Source: Muribaculaceae bacterium Isolate-002 (NCI)
Lineage (GTDB): Bacteria > Bacteroidota > Bacteroidia > Bacteroidales > Muribaculaceae
DNA: 53,252 nt
Assembly: GCA_004102805.1 (NCBI GenBank)
Contig: SCEG01000019.1
Span: forward strand, 1 to 53,252
Direction: 5' to 3'
Part shown: piece by piece, positions 26,456 to 36,361 of the stretch
Numbering within the stretch: the first letter of the stretch is position 1
How the letters are laid out: the number at the start of each line of letters is the position of its first letter
The notes under the pieces: generated by a model
Seen by the model: only the letters and a program-made list of their open reading frames with translations
Told to the model about the DNA's origin: nothing
Database searches by the model: none
Made by a program: the position numbers and the translations under genes

Positions 26456-27928
26456 TTAGAGCGGAGTTGATGTCATCGTAAGTATCGAGTTGTAGGCCAC
26501 GCTCACGATACCGAGCAGTATGATACCGCCAACGGTTATCACAAGAGCAAGACGCTCGGAGCATGCGCTCTTGAACGTGGGTATCTCACTCTCCTCGGGC
26601 GAGATATACATCGCCTTGACCACAAGCAGATAGTAGTAGAGCGATATGATAGTGTTGATCAACGCTATCAGCACGAGCACATACATCGCCACGCTGCCCT
26701 GGTTGAGAGCGCCGGTGAAGATGAAGAACTTGCTGAAGAAGCCGGCGAACGGCGGAATACCTGCAAGCGAGAACATAGCCAGCATCATGGCGAACGCCAG
26801 ACGCGGGTTGGTCTTGTGCAGGCCGCGGTAAGAGTCCATGCCCACAAGGCCGGTCTTGTTTTCTATCGCCTGGATAACACCGAATGCAGCGAGGTTTGAG
26901 AAGATGTAGACAAGGATGTAGAACATCATAGCTGCCAGCGACATCTCGTTGGCTCCTATCACACCGAGCATGATGTAACCGGCCTGCGACACTGACGAGA
27001 ACGCCAGGAAGCGCTTCATGTTGCGCTGACGTATCGCAAAGAGGTTACCTACTGTGATTGTGGCGATGATAAGCGCGTAGAGCATCCATTCCCATGCGGC
27101 GGAATAGAACTGGCCGAACACCTGCACCATCACTACCATGAAGGCGAAGGCAGTTGCGCCTTTCGAGATTACCGACAGATAAGAAGTCACCGATGTGGGC
27201 GCGCCCTGATATACGTCGGCTGTCCAGAGATGGAAAGGCACGAGCGACAGTTTGAATCCGATACCGGCCATCACAAACGCCATAGCCACGATGAGCATGC
27301 CTGAATCCTCAAGAGCGGCGGCCGCGATTTCATCGAAGTAAAGCGAACCGGCGAGACCGTAGACAAACGACAGACCGAGCATGAAGATTGCCGACGAGAA
27401 AACCGCGGTGAGGATATACTTCACAGCTGCCTCATGGCTCTCATATTTGTTCTTGTCGAACGCCACCAATGCTGCAAGAGGAAGCGACGCCGACTCAAGA
27501 CCGATCACGAAGAGAAGGAAGTGACGGGCCGAAATCATCAGATACATGCCGAAAAGCGTGATGAAAAGAAGCTCGTAGAACTCGGCGCGACGCATTGTCT
27601 GCGGCTCGCTCGCATTCCATTTCATCGACTGTATCAGCACTATCAGCACACCGATGTTGAGTATGTTCTTGATGGTTGCCACTACCGGAGTGGTTGAATA
27701 CATCTTGCCGAACACCGACTGCACGTTGTCGGTCACCGAGCAGCAGAACCCGTAGGCGGTGAAGATTGCGAAGAGCACTACCGCCACTGTCGAGATTCCT
27801 TTCACTGCCTTTTTGTCAGTGCCCGCCACGGCATAGCGCGGCGCGAATAAATCATAGAGGAAGACTAATAGAAATACGACTAACAATCCTATTTCTTGCT
27901 TCATTGCCAAAAATTGAGAATAATCCAT
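26456..27928 (-). CDS. nuoN: NADH-quinone oxidoreductase subunit N
   Basis: A 490-aa antiporter-like membrane subunit of complex I, one of three proton-channel subunits of the membrane arm. It has about 14 hydrophobic segments and the channel motif LVPFHLWTADVYQGAPTSVTSYLSVISKGA, with the conserved His and Lys. It is the last gene of the 18-gene respiratory block, 14 bases after nuoM, and is followed by an intrinsic terminator. Confidence 0.95.
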   Translation of the reverse strand: MDYSQFLAMKQEIGLLVVFLLVFLYDLFAPRYAVAGTDKKAVKGISTVAVVLFAIFTAYGFCCSVTDNVQSVFGKMYSTTPVVATIKNILNIGVLIVLIQSMKWNASEPQTMRRAEFYELLFITLFGMYLMISARHFLLFVIGLESASLPLAALVAFDKNKYESHEAAVKYILTAVFSSAIFMLGLSFVYGLAGSLYFDEIAAAALEDSGMLIVAMAFVMAGIGFKLSLVPFHLWTADVYQGAPTSVTSYLSVISKGATAFAFMVVMVQVFGQFYSAAWEWMLYALIIATITVGNLFAIRQRNMKRFLAFSSVSQAGYIMLGVIGANEMSLAAMMFYILVYIFSNLAAFGVIQAIENKTGLVGMDSYRGLHKTNPRLAFAMMLAMFSLAGIPPFAGFFSKFFIFTGALNQGSVAMYVLVLIALINTIISLYYYLLVVKAMYISPEESEIPTFKSACSERLALVITVGGIILLGIVSVAYNSILTMTSTPL

Positions 27929-27942
27929 TTCTTATTAATCTT

Positions 27943-29478
27943 TTAGAATATGTTCATCTTCACGGCTTCGAACAACTCACCGCTGAAAGTATCACGTATC
28001 AGTCCTGCAAAGAAGTTGGGGAAACAGCCGATTGCTGCGACGCTGACGATAAGTGTCACTGTCGACAGGCGTTCCCACCATGTGCCGTCGGTAAGCTCCA
28101 GATGGTGCTTGTCCTGCACCGGACCCAGAAGCAGCTTGCCGACAACGCGGAGTATATAGACCGCGGTTATCACGATCGAGCAGCATGCAACGATGGTGAA
28201 TACCAGACGCAGAGAGCCTGCGCCGGCGAGATACTCGCTCATACCCTGCTGGAACGAGCCGACGAAGATTGTCATCTCGGCCACGAAACCTGACAGACCC
28301 GGCAGACCCAGCGAGGCGAAACCGGCTATCACGTAGCATACGGCAAGGTAAGGTATGATTTTCATCAGGCCGCCCATCTGGCGGATGTCACGGGTGTGGG
28401 TGCGGCCGTAGATCATACCGATGAGGGCGAAGAAGAGTGCCGTCATCAGACCGTGTGAGAGCATCTGCATCACCGCACCGGTCATAGCAGTCTGGTTGAT
28501 CATCAATATCGCAAAGAGCACAAGACCGCAGTGCGACACCGACGAGTAGGCGTTGATATATTTGAGGTCGGTCTGCACACAGGCCGAGAAGGCTCCGTAG
28601 ACAACCGATATACCGGTCAGGATAAGGAATATCCAGGCGAGGTCGTTGGCCGCCTCGGGCATCAGATACATTGCCACGCGGAAGCAGCCGTAGCCTCCGA
28701 GCTTCATCAGCACGCCGGCGTGAAGCATCGACACTGCCGTCGGCGCACATGCGTGACCGTCGGGGCTCCATGTGTGGAAGGGGAACATCGCGCCCAGCAC
28801 ACCGAATCCGACAAATGTCATCGGGAAGAGGAAATACTGCCAGCCCTTTTCGATGTGGCCTTCATGCGCTATCTGGATAATGTTCCAGGTGTGAGAGCCG
28901 TCAGGCATCTCGGTGTTGTAGTAGATGCCGATCAGACCGAGCATCAGGAAGGCCGAGCCGCCCATAAGCATAAGGGTCAGCTTCATCGCCGAGTATTCCT
29001 TGCGGCCCGTGCCCCACACGCCGATGAGAAGATACATCGGGATAAGAGCCACCTCATAGAACATGAACATCGTGAACAGGTCAACCGAGATGAAGAAGCC
29101 GTAGACACCCGTCGAGAGGAGTATCAGCCAAAGGAAGAACGCTCTGGCATTGTCGATTTTCCACGAGGCGAACGAACCGGCAAAGATGATAATCGATGTC
29201 AGCACGATCATGGCAATCGAAACGCCGTCGACTCCTACCGCAAGATTTATGTTGAGAGCCTTGAACCATGTCCATGAACCGGTGAAAAGCATCGGAGCAT
29301 CGGGATTTACTGCCCGCTGCGCAAGATATTCTACCAGCAGGTAGACGCTGAGACCGATCAGCACCAGCGAACCCGCCACCGCTACCGCACGTATCTGCTT
29401 GATATTGCGGCACAGTGCCAGTCCCCCCAGCATAAGGATGGGGACGATTACGAAGTATATCAGTATATTTGAAAACAT
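27943..29478 (-). CDS. nuoM: NADH-quinone oxidoreductase subunit M
   Basis: A 511-aa antiporter-like proton-channel subunit of complex I. The channel segment FPFHTWSPDGHACAPTAVSMLHAGVLMKLGGYG contains the conserved Lys. The upstream MFMFYEVALIPMYLLIGVWG carries the conserved Glu of TM5. It lies between nuoL (37-base gap) and nuoN (14-base gap). Confidence 0.96.
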   Translation of the reverse strand: MFSNILIYFVIVPILMLGGLALCRNIKQIRAVAVAGSLVLIGLSVYLLVEYLAQRAVNPDAPMLFTGSWTWFKALNINLAVGVDGVSIAMIVLTSIIIFAGSFASWKIDNARAFFLWLILLSTGVYGFFISVDLFTMFMFYEVALIPMYLLIGVWGTGRKEYSAMKLTLMLMGGSAFLMLGLIGIYYNTEMPDGSHTWNIIQIAHEGHIEKGWQYFLFPMTFVGFGVLGAMFPFHTWSPDGHACAPTAVSMLHAGVLMKLGGYGCFRVAMYLMPEAANDLAWIFLILTGISVVYGAFSACVQTDLKYINAYSSVSHCGLVLFAILMINQTAMTGAVMQMLSHGLMTALFFALIGMIYGRTHTRDIRQMGGLMKIIPYLAVCYVIAGFASLGLPGLSGFVAEMTIFVGSFQQGMSEYLAGAGSLRLVFTIVACCSIVITAVYILRVVGKLLLGPVQDKHHLELTDGTWWERLSTVTLIVSVAAIGCFPNFFAGLIRDTFSGELFEAVKMNIF

Positions 29479-29515
29479 AATTACTATATTTGAAACTGTT
29501 AGCGCTCTGTGTCGG

Positions 29516-31528
29516 TTAGAAGAATAGGAATATTACAGCCACTGTTCCTCCGCCGAGCACGATAGCTCCGATGAGGTAGACCCATACATAGCTCTGTACA
29601 TTGCCCGACTGCAGGCCGCGTATCGCGTATGACGCCTTGTTGGTGATGGCGGCGAACGCGTCCATTGTGCCGTCGATGATATGGCGGTCAAACCATGCTA
29701 TCGGCTTACAGATGCTGTTGAAGATGATCTTGTGGGTGATAAACATGTAGAGCTCGTCGAAGTAGAAACGGTTGCGTGCCCAGGTCCACAGGTTGGGGAA
29801 GAGGTGACGCATGCGCTCGGGGAGCGGGTTCTCCTTGCGATACATGATTGTGGCGAGACCGATTGCGAGAAGCGCCACGCAGAGGCTTATCGACGCTATC
29901 ATCCAGTTGATGCCGCCGTGATGCGGGTGTCCGTTCCAGGTAACGAGGTCGCCGAAGGGCACGAAACCTGCGAATGTGGCTACTACTGCAAGTATTATCA
30001 GAGGCAGGGTCATAGTCCAGGGCTGGTCTTTGGGTGCGTGATGACCTTCATGCACTTTGTGTTCTTTCCACCAGAAAATCAGATAGTAGAGACGGAACAT
30101 GTAGAACGCTGTCAGACCGGCCACCATCGACATCCACACATAGGATAGGGTCAGTGAGTTGCCGAAGCAGGCGGTAAGGATCTCATCTTTCGAGAAGAAG
30201 CCCGAGAACGGTATGATACCGGCGATGGCGAGACAGCCCACAAGGAATGTGATGTGGGTGATAGGCATGCGTTTGCGCAGACCGTGCATCGCGGTGTAGT
30301 CGTTCGAGCCTACGGCGTGGATAAGCGCGCCGGCTCCGAGGAAGAGGAGCGCCTTGAACATCGCGTGGGTGAACAGGTGGAACATCGACGCCATGTAGCC
30401 GAGGTTGTCATGTACCTCGGGGCGCGATACGCCGAGCGACACCATCATGAACGCTATCTGCGATATGGTCGAGAACGCCAGCACTCGCTTGATGTCGAGC
30501 TGCGTGCACGCCACAACTGCCGCGTAGAACGCTGTCAGGGCGCCGACCACGGTAACGATGTCGAGCGCTGCGCCGCCCAGCGCGTCATTGATCATGAACA
30601 GAGGGAACAGACGGGCCACGAGATAAACACCGGCCACCACCATCGTTGCTGCATGGATAAGTGCCGACACAGGGGTCGGGCCTTCCATCGCGTCGGGAAG
30701 CCAGATATGGAGCGGCATCATGGCCGACTTACCCATACCTCCCATGAAGATGAGCACCAGAGCCCATGTCATCAGCGAGCCGCCGAGGAACATCTGGCCT
30801 GCACCGGTCTCAAGCATCGTCCTGGCTGTCGAAGCGTCGACATGATACATGTTCTCGACTCCGGCCACCGGAGCTGAAGTGAGCGACATGAAGTCAAACG
30901 TCTCGGTAGTGAACGAGAGCACGAGAATACCGATAAGGAAGCCGAGGTCGGCGAAACGGGTGACGATGAATGCCTTCTTCGAGGCCGACACAGCCGACGG
31001 CTTGGTGTAGTAAAATCCGATGAGAAGATATGACGACGCGCCCACAAGCTCCCAGAAGATATACATCTGGAATATGTTGGTGGCTACGACGAGGCCGAGC
31101 ATCGAGAAGCTGAAGAGCGACAGGAATGCGTAGAAACGCTGGAAACCTGTCTCCCACACGCCGTGATGGTCACGCATGTAGCCGTTGCTGTAGAGATGCA
31201 CCATAAACGAGATGGTGGTGATCACCACGAGCATAAGCGCCGAAATCGGGTCTAAGAGAAATCCGAGCTTGATGGTGAGGTTGCCCCACAGTGCCAGCCA
31301 GTCCTGATTGAACACGATGTACTGCAGACGGGTGCCGTCCTCGCCGACAAAATCGCCCGAGAAAAAGTAAACGTATGCTGTGTAGTAGGCCATGAGCATC
31401 GTCACACCCATACCGGCTGTGCCGATGATGCCTGCCCACTTATGGCTCATAAACTTGCCGAAAAGCCCCAGGAAGAGGAACATCAGCAATGGCAGAACCA
31501 AAATCAAAAGCGGTAATGTTGCTTCCAT
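29516..31528 (-). CDS. nuoL: NADH-quinone oxidoreductase subunit L
   Basis: The 670-aa distal antiporter-like subunit of complex I. MMPLHIWLPDAMEGPTPVSALIHAATMVVAG is the family signature. IFWELVGASSYLLIGFYYTKPSA and the long C-terminal lateral-helix region (beyond residue ~540) are also present, so it is full length. It starts 6 bases after the nuoK stop. Confidence 0.96.
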   Translation of the reverse strand: MEATLPLLILVLPLLMFLFLGLFGKFMSHKWAGIIGTAGMGVTMLMAYYTAYVYFFSGDFVGEDGTRLQYIVFNQDWLALWGNLTIKLGFLLDPISALMLVVITTISFMVHLYSNGYMRDHHGVWETGFQRFYAFLSLFSFSMLGLVVATNIFQMYIFWELVGASSYLLIGFYYTKPSAVSASKKAFIVTRFADLGFLIGILVLSFTTETFDFMSLTSAPVAGVENMYHVDASTARTMLETGAGQMFLGGSLMTWALVLIFMGGMGKSAMMPLHIWLPDAMEGPTPVSALIHAATMVVAGVYLVARLFPLFMINDALGGAALDIVTVVGALTAFYAAVVACTQLDIKRVLAFSTISQIAFMMVSLGVSRPEVHDNLGYMASMFHLFTHAMFKALLFLGAGALIHAVGSNDYTAMHGLRKRMPITHITFLVGCLAIAGIIPFSGFFSKDEILTACFGNSLTLSYVWMSMVAGLTAFYMFRLYYLIFWWKEHKVHEGHHAPKDQPWTMTLPLIILAVVATFAGFVPFGDLVTWNGHPHHGGINWMIASISLCVALLAIGLATIMYRKENPLPERMRHLFPNLWTWARNRFYFDELYMFITHKIIFNSICKPIAWFDRHIIDGTMDAFAAITNKASYAIRGLQSGNVQSYVWVYLIGAIVLGGGTVAVIFLFF

Positions 31529-31534
31529 GAGTCT

Positions 31535-31870
31535 TTAAAATTTCATTTTGGTTAAATCCTTGACATCGATATCTTTTGAAATGCGGTAGGCATTGATGAT
31601 GATGGCTATCGCTACCGCAGTCTCGGCCGCGGCTATCGCAATGGCGAAGAGCGTGAAGAACATACCGTCCATCTGACCAGGGCAGAGGAAGCGGTTGAAC
31701 ACCACGAAATTCATGTCGACTGCATTGAGCATCAGCTCGAGAGATATCAGCATCGCAATCATGTTGCGGCGGGTCAGAAACCCGTAAACACCACAGCAAA
31801 ACATAAACAGGCTGGGTATCAGGAACATCAGTGAGTTCAGCTGAAAATTATTCAAGAAATCCATATCCAT
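31535..31870 (-). CDS. nuoK: NADH-quinone oxidoreductase subunit K
   Basis: A 111-aa protein with three transmembrane helices. MLISLELMLNAVDMNFVVFNRF carries the conserved membrane Glu, and AAAETAVAIAIIINAYR carries the second Glu of the proton path. The start is at 31870 or two codons later at 31864. It lies 2 bases after nuoJ. Confidence 0.95.
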   Translation of the reverse strand: MDMDFLNNFQLNSLMFLIPSLFMFCCGVYGFLTRRNMIAMLISLELMLNAVDMNFVVFNRFLCPGQMDGMFFTLFAIAIAAAETAVAIAIIINAYRISKDIDVKDLTKMKF

Positions 31871-31872
31871 AT

Positions 31873-32394
31873 TTATTTTTTACGTGCCACAACTATGCCA
31901 CCGATTATACATGCGAGCAATAACACACTTATAGCCTCGAAGGGGAGCAGATAGCCGTGATCGCCCGAGCTCATAAGGTCGGCGCCTATCTGTTTCATGT
32001 CAGGCAGCTGGGTCTGACCCAGGTCGGGCAGCTCTTTGATTACGGAGCAACGGCTGATGAGCGACCACGCGCACACCACAAACATAGCCACAGCACCGAC
32101 AAGCCCTACAGTCTTTTTCTTTGACTCAAGCTTGCTACTGTTGTCGCCCGGATGGCTTGTCAGCAAAATCGAGAACACGAACAACACCACTATACCCCCG
32201 GCATACACTGCGATCTGCACACCGCCCAGGAACTGATACCCGAGCATGAAATAGACGGCAGCGGTGGCAAAGAGGGCAAACAGCAGAAATGTCGCCGAGC
32301 GCAAAATCTTGCGTGTCGTCACAGCCAGTACCGAGAATACCATGATCGACAGCGCGATCACGATATATGCGATGATACTTCCTACTGATTCCAT
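31873..32394 (-). CDS. nuoJ: NADH-quinone oxidoreductase subunit J
   Basis: A 173-aa protein with five predicted transmembrane helices. The conserved core is LLFALFATAAVYFMLGYQFLGGVQIAVYAGGIVVLFVFSILLT, which includes the pi-bulge helix TM3 that couples quinone chemistry to proton pumping. Its ATG is 3 bases after the nuoI stop. Confidence 0.95.
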   Translation of the reverse strand: MESVGSIIAYIVIALSIMVFSVLAVTTRKILRSATFLLFALFATAAVYFMLGYQFLGGVQIAVYAGGIVVLFVFSILLTSHPGDNSSKLESKKKTVGLVGAVAMFVVCAWSLISRCSVIKELPDLGQTQLPDMKQIGADLMSSGDHGYLLPFEAISVLLLACIIGGIVVARKK

Positions 32395-32397
32395 ATT

Positions 32398-33144
32398 TTA
32401 GTTTTGTTTTTTATTTTCGTTATCAACTGCGGGAGCCTGCGCGGCTTTCTCCGCTTTCAGGCGGGCGGCCTTCTCGAGAGCCTCGCGCACTTTGGCTTCC
32501 TTCTCGGGGTCACCGGCACATTTGGCCAGAGCGGCTTTCACCTTGGGGTCGTTCTCGTCGATGAGCGAAGCCGGTGCGGCTGCCGCGCCGGCGGCCTTCT
32601 TGGCGGCCGCAGCTGCTTTGGCTGCCTCGATTTTGGCTTTCTTCTCGGCGAGAATCTTAGCCTTCTCCTCTTCGGTGGGCTCGGGCTCGGGCTTCTCGGG
32701 CAGATAATTGAGCTGCTTGACGAGCTTGCTGCGGGTGAACACCGCCTGCTCGAAGTCATTTGAAAACTCCAGCGCGTCGGTCGGACACGACACCACGCAG
32801 AGCTGACAGAACGTGCAGCTGCCCAAATCATAGATATATTTGTCGAGCTTCTTTTTCTTTGTGCCGTCCCACTTGTCGACCATCTTGGTGAGGACGTTGA
32901 TAGTGCCGTTCGGACAATTGCGCTCGCAAGTGCCGCAGGCGATACATTTGTGATTTCCTTCATCATCATATTTCAGCTCCAGACATGCTCTGAAACGCTG
33001 CGGTATGTGATGAGTCTCTCGATTTTCGGGATATTTTTCCGTAATCTTAGGGGTCACGAACTCCTTGCCTGTCACCTGCATGCCTTTGAGGAGACTCAAG
33101 AAGCCGGAGCCTAAGCCTGAAAAATAATCTTTTACACTACCCAT
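32398..33144 (-). CDS. nuoI: NADH-quinone oxidoreductase subunit I with a long charged C-terminal tail
   Basis: A 248-aa ferredoxin-like subunit holding two [4Fe-4S] clusters of the complex I connecting arm. Ligands are Cys67, 70, 73 and 77 in CIACGTCERNCP, and Cys110, 113, 116 and 120 in CTFCQLCVVSCP. Residues from ~150 form a ~98-residue tail rich in Ala, Lys and Glu, with a Pro/Glu start (PEKPEPEPTEEE). It is probably helical and is absent from the ~180-aa enteric NuoI. This is the first nuo gene after the embedded ATP synthase operon; the 98-base gap upstream has no TAnnTTTG promoter. Confidence 0.94.
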   Translation of the reverse strand: MGSVKDYFSGLGSGFLSLLKGMQVTGKEFVTPKITEKYPENRETHHIPQRFRACLELKYDDEGNHKCIACGTCERNCPNGTINVLTKMVDKWDGTKKKKLDKYIYDLGSCTFCQLCVVSCPTDALEFSNDFEQAVFTRSKLVKQLNYLPEKPEPEPTEEEKAKILAEKKAKIEAAKAAAAAKKAAGAAAAPASLIDENDPKVKAALAKCAGDPEKEAKVREALEKAARLKAEKAAQAPAVDNENKKQN

Positions 33145-33242
33145 AAGTTTCTATCTTACGTTTTAGATATGTTGTTTATATTACTTTCTGATTGGTTTAC
33201 CTGACTGCTTCGATTGGTTTTGCTGACTTCTTTCCGATCGGT
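33145..33242 (-). other. Junction between atpG and nuoI with tandem 22-24-base units
   Basis: The + strand holds three related units beginning gattggtttac (33192), gattggttttgc (33213) and gatcggtttac (33237 onward, running into the atpG end). The segment ttttgctgacttcttt (33218-33233) matches ttttgctgatttcttt (40131-40146) in the other nuo/atp junction at 15 of 16 bases. No terminator hairpin or TAnnTTTG element is seen, so readthrough from atpG into nuoI is likely. Confidence 0.5.
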
Positions 33243-34127
33243 TTACCTTACCTGGCCTCCGACAATGTCGAGAAGCTCGGTGGTGATGCTCTGCTGACGC
33301 AGCTTGTTGTATTCGAGACGCAGCTGGTCAAGCAGTTTCTTGGCGTTGTCGTTGGCGCTCTGCATAGCCATGACGCGCGCGGCCTGCTCCGATGCGCGGT
33401 TCTCGCAGAACACCTCCTGCATCACTGACAGGATGAACAGCGGAAGCACGCGGTTGAAAATAGTGTTGGCATCAGGCTCGAATATATAGGGGCGCGCGCT
33501 GCGGGTCTCGTCGTCAGAGGCTCCCAGAGCCGACGGCGTCACCGGCATCAGTGTGTCGACACGCGGACGCTGACGCGACACGCTCTTGAAATTCATGTAA
33601 AGCAGCTCAACGCGGTCGGTCTCGCCTGCGAGGAAGCTGTCGACGAGTGTGCGGGTAAACTCCTTGACGACGGTGTCGTCGCTCTTGGCGGTCACGCCTT
33701 CGGCCGTCTGCACCGTCACCCGGTCAAGCGTCAGCTTGCGTGCGGCCTTGGCTATCTTGGCGCCCACGGGTATCACGCGTATTTCGGCGCTGTCGCCCAG
33801 CTCGGCGCGCATCTTGCCCAGCAATGCCACAAGTTGCTTGAAGATGTTGACATTGTAGGCGCCGCAGAGTCCGTCGTCAGAACCCCACACCACCACGGTG
33901 GCTGTTTTCACCTCGCGCTCGTCGAGCAACGGCGACGAGAAAGCGGCATCGGCCGACAGCAGATTGCCAATGATGGTTTCAACCTGACTGCGGAACGGCA
34001 CCAACTGTTTGAGCATCTGCTCAGCCTTGTGCATTTTGGCCGACGACGTCATGCGCATCACTCCGGTGATTTTTTCGGATGATGCCACAGAGCCTATTCG
34101 TCCTTTTAATTCTCTTAATGTTGCCAT
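33243..34127 (-). CDS. atpG: F-type ATP synthase gamma subunit
   Basis: The 294-aa central rotor shaft of F1. The N-terminal helix starts LRELKGRIGSVASSEKITGVMRMTSSAKM, and the C-terminal helix contains ENRASEQAARVMAMQSANDNAKKLLDQL, both hallmark coiled-coil segments. GSDDGLCGAYN lies in the central Rossmann-like domain. It is the last gene of the embedded atp operon, 98 bases after atpA. Confidence 0.96.
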   Translation of the reverse strand: MATLRELKGRIGSVASSEKITGVMRMTSSAKMHKAEQMLKQLVPFRSQVETIIGNLLSADAAFSSPLLDEREVKTATVVVWGSDDGLCGAYNVNIFKQLVALLGKMRAELGDSAEIRVIPVGAKIAKAARKLTLDRVTVQTAEGVTAKSDDTVVKEFTRTLVDSFLAGETDRVELLYMNFKSVSRQRPRVDTLMPVTPSALGASDDETRSARPYIFEPDANTIFNRVLPLFILSVMQEVFCENRASEQAARVMAMQSANDNAKKLLDQLRLEYNKLRQQSITTELLDIVGGQVR

Positions 34128-34178
34128 TGTCGGATATCGAGATGATTGTTGTTATAATGTTTTCAGCAGAGAGAGGGA

Positions 34179-34212
34179 AGGTCGGAGTTCCCTGACCTTG
34201 CAGAGAACTCCT
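34179..34212 (-). promoter_or_regulatory. Overlapping alternative hairpins between atpA and atpG
   Basis: AAGGTC (34179-34184) can pair with GACCTT (34195-34200). Alternatively GGAGTT (34185-34190) can pair with AACTCC (34207-34212). The two stems exclude each other because each loop contains an arm of the other. The element lies in the 98-base gap before the atpG ATG at 34127. A role in setting gamma-subunit expression or mRNA processing is only a guess. Confidence 0.35.
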
Positions 34213-34225
34213 GACTTTGAAGCTA

Positions 34226-35800
34226 TCAGTTATAGCGGGCTGCCACCTCGGTGGCTACTGCCTTGAGTTTCTCGGAAACCTCGTCGGTAAGCTTGCCCTG
34301 GGCGATGGGGGTCATCACATCGTCCTGATATTTGGCGTGGAGCAGCTGCAGAAGCGCTTTCTCAAACTCCGCCACTTTCTCTACGGGCACATTGCCGAGC
34401 AGACCGTTGACGCCGCAGAATATCACGGCCACCTGGTCTTCTACGGCCCACGGCTGATACTGGGGCTGGATGAGCAGGCGCTCGTTCTTGCGGCCACGGT
34501 CGATGACACGTGCGGTCACGGGGTCGATGTCGCCGCCGAACTTGGTGAATGCCTCAAGCTCGCGGAACTGGGCCTGGTCGATTTTCAGCGTACCGGCCAC
34601 TTTTTTCATCGACTTGATCTGGGCGTTACCTCCCACACGCGACACGGAGATACCCACGTTGATGGCGGGACGGATACCGCGGTTGAACAGTGCAGTCTCC
34701 AGATATATCTGTCCGTCGGTGATGGAGATGACGTTGGTGGGGATATAGGCCGATACGTCGCCGGCCTGTGTCTCAATGATAGGAAGTGCAGTGAGTGAGC
34801 CGCCGCCTTTGACGATGGGCTTGAGCACTGCGGGAAGGTCGTTCATCATCGAAGCGACCTTCTGGTTGTCGATAATCTTCGCCGCACGCTCCAGCAGACG
34901 CGAGTGCAGGTAGAAGATATCGCCGGGATAGGCCTCACGTCCTGACGGACGCTTGAGGATAAGTGAAATCTCGCGGTAAGCGACAGCCTGCTTCGACAGG
35001 TCATCATAGACGATGAGCGCGTCGCGGCCTGTGTCGCGGATATATTCGCCGATGGCTACACCGGCAAAAGGTGAATAGTAGCGCATGGCGGCAGAGTCGG
35101 ATGCCGATGCCGAAACGACCACCGTGTAGTCGAGGGCGCCGTGCTGACGCAGGGTCTCAACCGTAGCGGCGATTGACGATGCCTTCTGGCCGATTGCCAC
35201 GTAGATACAGTAAACGGGCTTGCCGGCCTCGAAACTCTTGCGCTGACTGATGATTGTGTCGATTGCGATTGCGGTCTTGCCTATCTGGCGGTCGCCGATG
35301 ATAAGCTCGCGCTGTCCGCGGCCGATGGGCACCATGGCGTCGACGGCCTTGATACCTGTCTGCAGCGGCTGATTAACGGGCTGACGGAAGATAACGCCCG
35401 GAGCCTTGCGCTCGAGCGGCATCAGCAGACGCTCGCCCTCGATGGGTCCGCGACCGTCGACAGGCTCGCCCAATACATTGATGACGCGGCCGAACACGCC
35501 CTCTCCCACAGGGATTGAGGCGATTTCTCCGGTGCGGCGCACTGTCATGTTTTCGGTCACTTTGTTGACATCGTTGAGCAGGATGACGCCGACATTGCTC
35601 TCCTCGAGGTTGAGAGCCACGCCCTTGACGCCGTTCTCAAACTCAACGAGCTCGTTGGCGCACACGTTGTCAAGACCATACACGTGTGCCACGCCGTCGC
35701 CTACTTCAAGCACGGTGCCTACCTCTTCAAACGCAACCTTGGAGTTAACGCTCTCGAGCTGTTGTTTTAATACTTCCGATATCTCGCTAGGGTTAATCAT
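34226..35800 (-). CDS. atpA: F-type ATP synthase alpha subunit
   Basis: The 524-aa non-catalytic nucleotide-binding subunit of F1. The P-loop is GDRQIGKT at residues 169-176, with Ile where most families have Thr, and Arg-finger segment VSRVGG follows near residue 375. The ATPase alpha signature [14 protein letters not shown] is intact. It lies 6 bases after atpH. Confidence 0.97.
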   Translation of the reverse strand: MINPSEISEVLKQQLESVNSKVAFEEVGTVLEVGDGVAHVYGLDNVCANELVEFENGVKGVALNLEESNVGVILLNDVNKVTENMTVRRTGEIASIPVGEGVFGRVINVLGEPVDGRGPIEGERLLMPLERKAPGVIFRQPVNQPLQTGIKAVDAMVPIGRGQRELIIGDRQIGKTAIAIDTIISQRKSFEAGKPVYCIYVAIGQKASSIAATVETLRQHGALDYTVVVSASASDSAAMRYYSPFAGVAIGEYIRDTGRDALIVYDDLSKQAVAYREISLILKRPSGREAYPGDIFYLHSRLLERAAKIIDNQKVASMMNDLPAVLKPIVKGGGSLTALPIIETQAGDVSAYIPTNVISITDGQIYLETALFNRGIRPAINVGISVSRVGGNAQIKSMKKVAGTLKIDQAQFRELEAFTKFGGDIDPVTARVIDRGRKNERLLIQPQYQPWAVEDQVAVIFCGVNGLLGNVPVEKVAEFEKALLQLLHAKYQDDVMTPIAQGKLTDEVSEKLKAVATEVAARYN

Positions 35801-35806
35801 TATTGT

Positions 35807-36352
35807 TTACTTGCTTAAAAGTTTCAAACGCAATTGTTTCAATTCATTCTTGATCGAGGCGTCAAGACGCTCGGAGTCAATCTTTACCACGAAACCGCCT
35901 ATCAGGTCGGGGTCGACAGCGGTTTCATACTCCACCGTCGCTCCGCCCACATGGCTCTCGATCAGAGCCTTCAGGCGCTTCATCTCCTTGTCGCCCATCG
36001 GCGCCGCCGAGGTGATTTCGACAAGATAGATGTCGTTGGCCTTGCGGTACATCTCCAGATAGGCCAGCGCCACCTGACGCATCATGTCGATGCGGTTGTT
36101 GACATCAAGCAGGCGGACAAAGTCGGCAAAGACCGAGTCTTTGGCGTCGGCTCCCGATGCCGTCATCAGCAGCTTTGTCTTGTCGGCGGCCGGGACAAAG
36201 GGGTTAGTCACCGCTTTGCCGAGCGCCGGCTGCGCTGCAAAACTGTCGCTGAGCGTCTGCATCAGCTGGTAGACACGCTTGTCCTGCCCCTTTTCGGCGG
36301 CGAACTTCAGCAGTGCCTTGGCATATCGTCGTGGTATAAGACCGTCGTTCAT
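35807..36352 (-). CDS. atpH: F-type ATP synthase delta subunit
   Basis: The 181-aa stator protein at the top of F1. The N-terminal six-helix domain begins IPRRYAKALLKFAAEKGQ, and the conserved C-terminal segment DPDLIGGFVVKIDSERLDASIKNELKQL is the usual family end. It is 9 bases after atpF and 6 bases before atpA. Confidence 0.94.
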   Translation of the reverse strand: MNDGLIPRRYAKALLKFAAEKGQDKRVYQLMQTLSDSFAAQPALGKAVTNPFVPAADKTKLLMTASGADAKDSVFADFVRLLDVNNRIDMMRQVALAYLEMYRKANDIYLVEITSAAPMGDKEMKRLKALIESHVGGATVEYETAVDPDLIGGFVVKIDSERLDASIKNELKQLRLKLLSK

Positions 36353-36361
36353 ATCGCTTTA

